From Ricinus communis (Eukaryota > Streptophyta > Magnoliopsida > Malpighiales > Euphorbiaceae), in contig NC_063258.1 in the NCBI RefSeq assembly GCF_019578655.1, forward strand, positions 15,504,802 to 15,568,801: a DNA stretch of 64,000 bases, read 5' to 3'. The notes below the pieces were generated by a model. That model saw nothing but the letters and a program-made list of their open reading frames with translations, searched no databases and was not told the DNA's origin. Each line of letters opens with the position of its first letter. Positions within the stretch are counted from its first letter, which is position 1. Position numbers and translations under genes: made by a program. Of the stretch, positions 60,700 through 64,000 are shown in pieces.

Positions 60700-63110
60700 C
60701 GGGGTTATTTTCTCAGATTCATAAATACACATGTTTTATGAGGTTATTATCTTTTATGGATAAATCTACCACTTTTACGAGGTTATTTTCTCATATTATA
60801 AAATTAGTCCATTTAAGGGATTGATTTCTCATACTCACAAAAATACCACAATTATGGGGTTATTTTCTCCGATTGATGATATTCTCCGTATTACGGGGTC
60901 ATTTTCTAATATTTATAAATATACCCCTCTCACGGGGTTATTTTCTTATATTAAAAAAATTACTCTTTCTATGAGGCTGCTTTCTCAGACTCGCAATTAC
61001 ACTACTTTTATAGGGTTGTTTTCTCAGATTCATAAATATACACATTTTACGGGGTTTTTTTTTTAGAAATATACCACTTTTATGGGGTCATTTTCTCATA
61101 TTAAATTATTAGCACTATTATGGGGTTGATTTCTCAAATTTATAAATATACAAGTTTTACGTGGTTATTTTAATATATGGACAAATATACCCCTTTTACG
61201 GGGTTGTTTTCTCATATTGTAAAATTAACACATTTAAGGGGTTGTTTTCTCATACTCACAAATACACCAAGACTACGTGGTTATTTTCTCCGAGTGATAA
61301 ATATCCTCGTATTACGGGGTTATTTTCTAATATTTATAAATATACCCGTCTTACGGGGTTATTTTCTCATATTAAAGAATTTACTCCTTCTATGAGGCTG
61401 TTTTCTCATATTAAAAAATTTACCCATTATACGAGCCTGTTTTCTTAGGCTCGCAATTACACTACTTTTACGGGGTTGTTTTCTTAGATTCATAAATACA
61501 CATGTCTTACGGGATTATTCTCTTATATTGATAAATATATCACTTTTATGGTGTTATTTTCTTATATTGCCAACTATACCACTTTTACGGGGGTTTTTTT
61601 TTCATATTATACAATTAATCCATTTAAAGGGTTGTTTTCTCATACTCACAAATATACTAAAATTACGGGGTTATTTTCTCCGATTGATAAATATCCCCAT
61701 ATTACGGGGTTGTTTTCTCATATTACGGGATTGGCAAATATACCCCTTTTCCGGGGTTATTTTCTAATATTTATAAATATACCCCTCTTACGAGGTTGTT
61801 TTCTCATATTAAAAGATTTACCCCTTCTACGATGCTGTTTTCTCATATTATAAAATTTATCCGTTATACGATACAGTTTTCTTAGACCCGCAATTACACT
61901 ACTTTTACAGGGTTGTTTTCTCAGATTCATAAATACACATGTTTTACGAGGTTATTATCTTTTATGGATAAATCTACCACTTTTACGGGGTTGTTTTTTC
62001 ATATTATAAAATTAGTCCATTTAAGGGGTTGCTTTCTCATACTCACAAAAATACCACAATTATGGGGTTATTTTCTCCGATTGACATTATTTCCCATATT
62101 ACGGGGTCATTATTTAATATTTGTAAATATACCACTCTTACGGGGTTATTTTCTCATATTAAAAAATTTACCCTTTCTACGAGGCTCCTTTCTCAAACTC
62201 GCAATTACACTACTTTTACAGGATTTTTTTCTCAGATTCAGAAATATATACGTTTTATAGGATTTCTTTTTGAGAAATATGCCACTTTTACGGGGTTGTT
62301 TTCTCATATTAAATTATTAGCACTATTCTGGGGTAGATTTCTCAAATTCATAAATATACAAGTTTTACGTGGTTATTTTATTATATGGACAAATATACCC
62401 CTTTTACAGGGTTGTTTTCTCATATTATAAAATTAACACATTTAAAGGGTTGTTTTCTCATACTCACAAATACACAAAGACTGCGGGGTTATTTTCTCCG
62501 ATTGATAAATATCCCCGTATTACGGGGTTGTTTTCTAATATTTATAAATATACCCGTCTTACGGGGTTATTTTCTCATATTAAAGAATTTACCCCTTCTA
62601 CGTGGCTGTTTTCTCATATTAAGAATTTACCCGTTATACGAGCCTGTTTTCTTAGACTCGCAATTACACTACGTTTACGGGGTTGTTTTCTTAGATTCAT
62701 GAATACACACGTTTTATGAGGTTATTTTCTTATATTAATAAATTTATCACTTTTACGGTGTTATTTTCTTATATTGCTAAATATACCCCTTTTACGGGGT
62801 ATTTTCTCATATTATACAATTAATCCATTTAAGGGGTTGTTTTCTCATACTCACAAATATACCAAATTACGGGGTTGTTTTCTCAGATTGATAAATATCC
62901 CCGTATTACGGGGTGGTTTTCTCATATGGGGATTGGCAAATATACCCCTTTTAAGAAGTTGTTTTCTAATATTTATAAATATACCCCTCTTACGGGGTGG
63001 TTTCTCTTATTAAATTATTAACAATACTATGAGGTTGTTTTCTCAAAATCATAAATATACACATTTTACATGGTTACTTTCTTAAATCGACAAATATACC
63101 CCTTTTACGA
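60700..63110 (+). repeat. Tandem duplication of about 1.2 kb within the satellite
   Basis: Private variants recur at a spacing of about 1205-1208 bases: TTATTATCTTTTATGGATAA near 60746 and 61954, ATTTTAATATATGGACAAAT-type near 61170 and its partner near 62378, AAGACTACGTGG/AAGACTGCGGGG near 61268 and 62474, ATATTGCCAACTATACC near 61562 and ATATTGCTAAATATACC near 62770, and the unusual GGATTGGCAAATATACCCCT near 61728 and 62934. These variants are not seen elsewhere in the array by eye. Confidence 0.75.
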
Positions 63111-64000
63111 GGTTGTTTTCTCATATTATAAAATTAACACATATAAGGGGTTGTTTTCTCATACTCACAAATATACTAAAATTAAGGGGTTATTTTCTCC
63201 GATTGATAAATATCCCTGTATTACGGGGTTGTTTTCTAATATTTATAAACATACCCCTCTTATGGGGTTGTTTTCTCATATTAAAAGATTTACCCCTTTT
63301 ACGAGGCTGTTTTTGCACTCTCAATTACATTACTTTTACGGGGTTGTTTTCTAATATTTATAAATATACCCCTCTTACGGGGTTGTTTTCTCATATTAAG
63401 AAGTTTACTCTTTTTACGAGGCTATTTTCTCAGACTCGCAATTACACTACTTTTACGGGGTTGTTTTCTCAAATTCATAGATATATACATTTTACGGAGT
63501 TATTTCTTATATCATCAAATCTACCCCTTTTACGGGATTGTTTTCTCATTTAATAAAATTAATCCATTTAAGGGGTTATATACACAAAAATTACAGGGTT
63601 ATTTTCTCCGATTGATAAATATTCCTGTATTTTGGGGTTGTTTTCTAAGATTCATAAATATACACGTTTTACGGGGTTATTTTCTTATATCGATAAATAT
63701 ACCTCTTTGACGGGGTTGTTTTCTCATATTATAAAATTAACCCATTTAAGGGGTTGTTTTCTCATACTCACGAATACACCAAAATTACGGGGTTATTTTC
63801 TCAGATTGACAAAATATCCTTGTATTACGGGGTTGTTTTCTAATATTTATTAATATACCCCTCTTACGGGATTATTTTCTCATACTTAAAATTTACCCCT
63901 TCTACGAGGCTATTTTCTCAAACTCGCAATTACACTACTTTTACGGGTTTGTTTTCTAAGATTCATTAATATACACTTTTTACGGGGTTATTTTCATATA

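Larger units (their letters stand above)
41552..64000 (+). repeat. Satellite array: 38-39-bp monomers in an 11-monomer higher-order repeat of about 425 bp
   Basis: Every monomer carries a conserved half near ACGGGGTTRTTTTCTYATA. The other half falls into eleven types in fixed order: A AAAAAATTTACCCCTTC, B GACTCGCAATTACACTAC, C GATTCATAAATATACACG, D TTGATAAATATACCAC, E TTAAATTATTAGCACTA, F AAATTCATAAATATACACG, G TTGACAAATATACCCC, H TATAAAATTAACCCATTT, I ACTCACAAATATACCA, J GATTGATAAATATCCCC, K AATATTTATAAATATACCCC. Type B falls near 41729, 42142, 42567, 42996, 43419, 43846, 44272 and 44691, a spacing of 413-429 bases. By length the array holds about 53 HOR equivalents. Many plus-strand open frames of 60-197 codons are translated repeat without protein character. 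It runs off the right edge. Confidence 0.95.

Noticed and set aside
41552..64000. Regularly spaced repeats with variable spacers, superficially like a CRISPR array
   Set aside because: The 'spacers' are not unique: they recur in fixed order every eleven units, repeats drift in sequence, and the surroundings are eukaryotic retrotransposons.
41552..64000. CENP-B-box or telomere-type repeat within the satellite
   Set aside because: The conserved core ACGGGGTTRTTTTCT does not fit the CENP-B box pattern, and no TTTAGGG runs are present.

Overview
The window looks like repeat-dense heterochromatin of a plant nuclear genome, most likely a eudicot. It is AT-rich and crowded with plant-type Ty3/gypsy LTR retrotransposons whose primer sites match plant tRNAs. 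I found no convincing host protein gene, tRNA gene or functional rRNA gene. The species cannot be named from the sequence alone.

Layout: 1-5047 holds minus-strand Athila-type gypsy remains: an LTR-like block, a protease, a gag, a tRNA-Asp-type primer site and an LTR. From 5048 to about 36 kb the background is a degenerate repeat of roughly 1.0-1.1 kb, called R1 here. It occurs in tandem at 5.0-9.3 kb and as broken or inverted copies at 20.1-21.8, 26.6-28.7, 31.1-32.3 and 35.7-36.0 kb. Other elements are set into it. These include a copia-like LTR (9291-10321 plus 20026-20145) split by a Tekay-type chromovirus with both LTRs and a 5-bp target duplication (10322-20020). They also include broken gypsy gag-pol remains (Reina-like in my reading) at 21.9-25.8 and 32.3-34.3 kb, further Athila-type LTRs (25.9-26.6 and 34.3-35.7 kb), and a compact TRIM whose two LTRs carry 5S-rRNA-like sequence (28724-29588, Cassandra type). 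Pieces of other chromoviruses lie at 29.6-31.0 and 36.0-38.2 kb. A gypsy 5' LTR with an iMet primer site (39499-41551) closes this section.

From base 41552, immediately after that LTR, to the end of the window, the DNA is one uninterrupted satellite of about 22.4 kb. Its monomer is about 38-39 bp. Eleven distinguishable monomer types follow each other in fixed order, giving a higher-order repeat (HOR) of about 425 bp. Some stretches have shorter 4- or 5-monomer cycles, and one duplication of about 1.2 kb occurs near the right end.

The only complete autonomous-type element is the Tekay chromovirus. Its parts form the usual gag, protease, reverse transcriptase, RNase H, integrase and chromodomain polyprotein, primed by tRNA-iMet, but the frame is broken many times. 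Everything else is fragments. The satellite with its 11-mer order is the most notable structure. A centromeric or pericentromeric location is an inference from satellite plus chromoviruses, not something the sequence proves.
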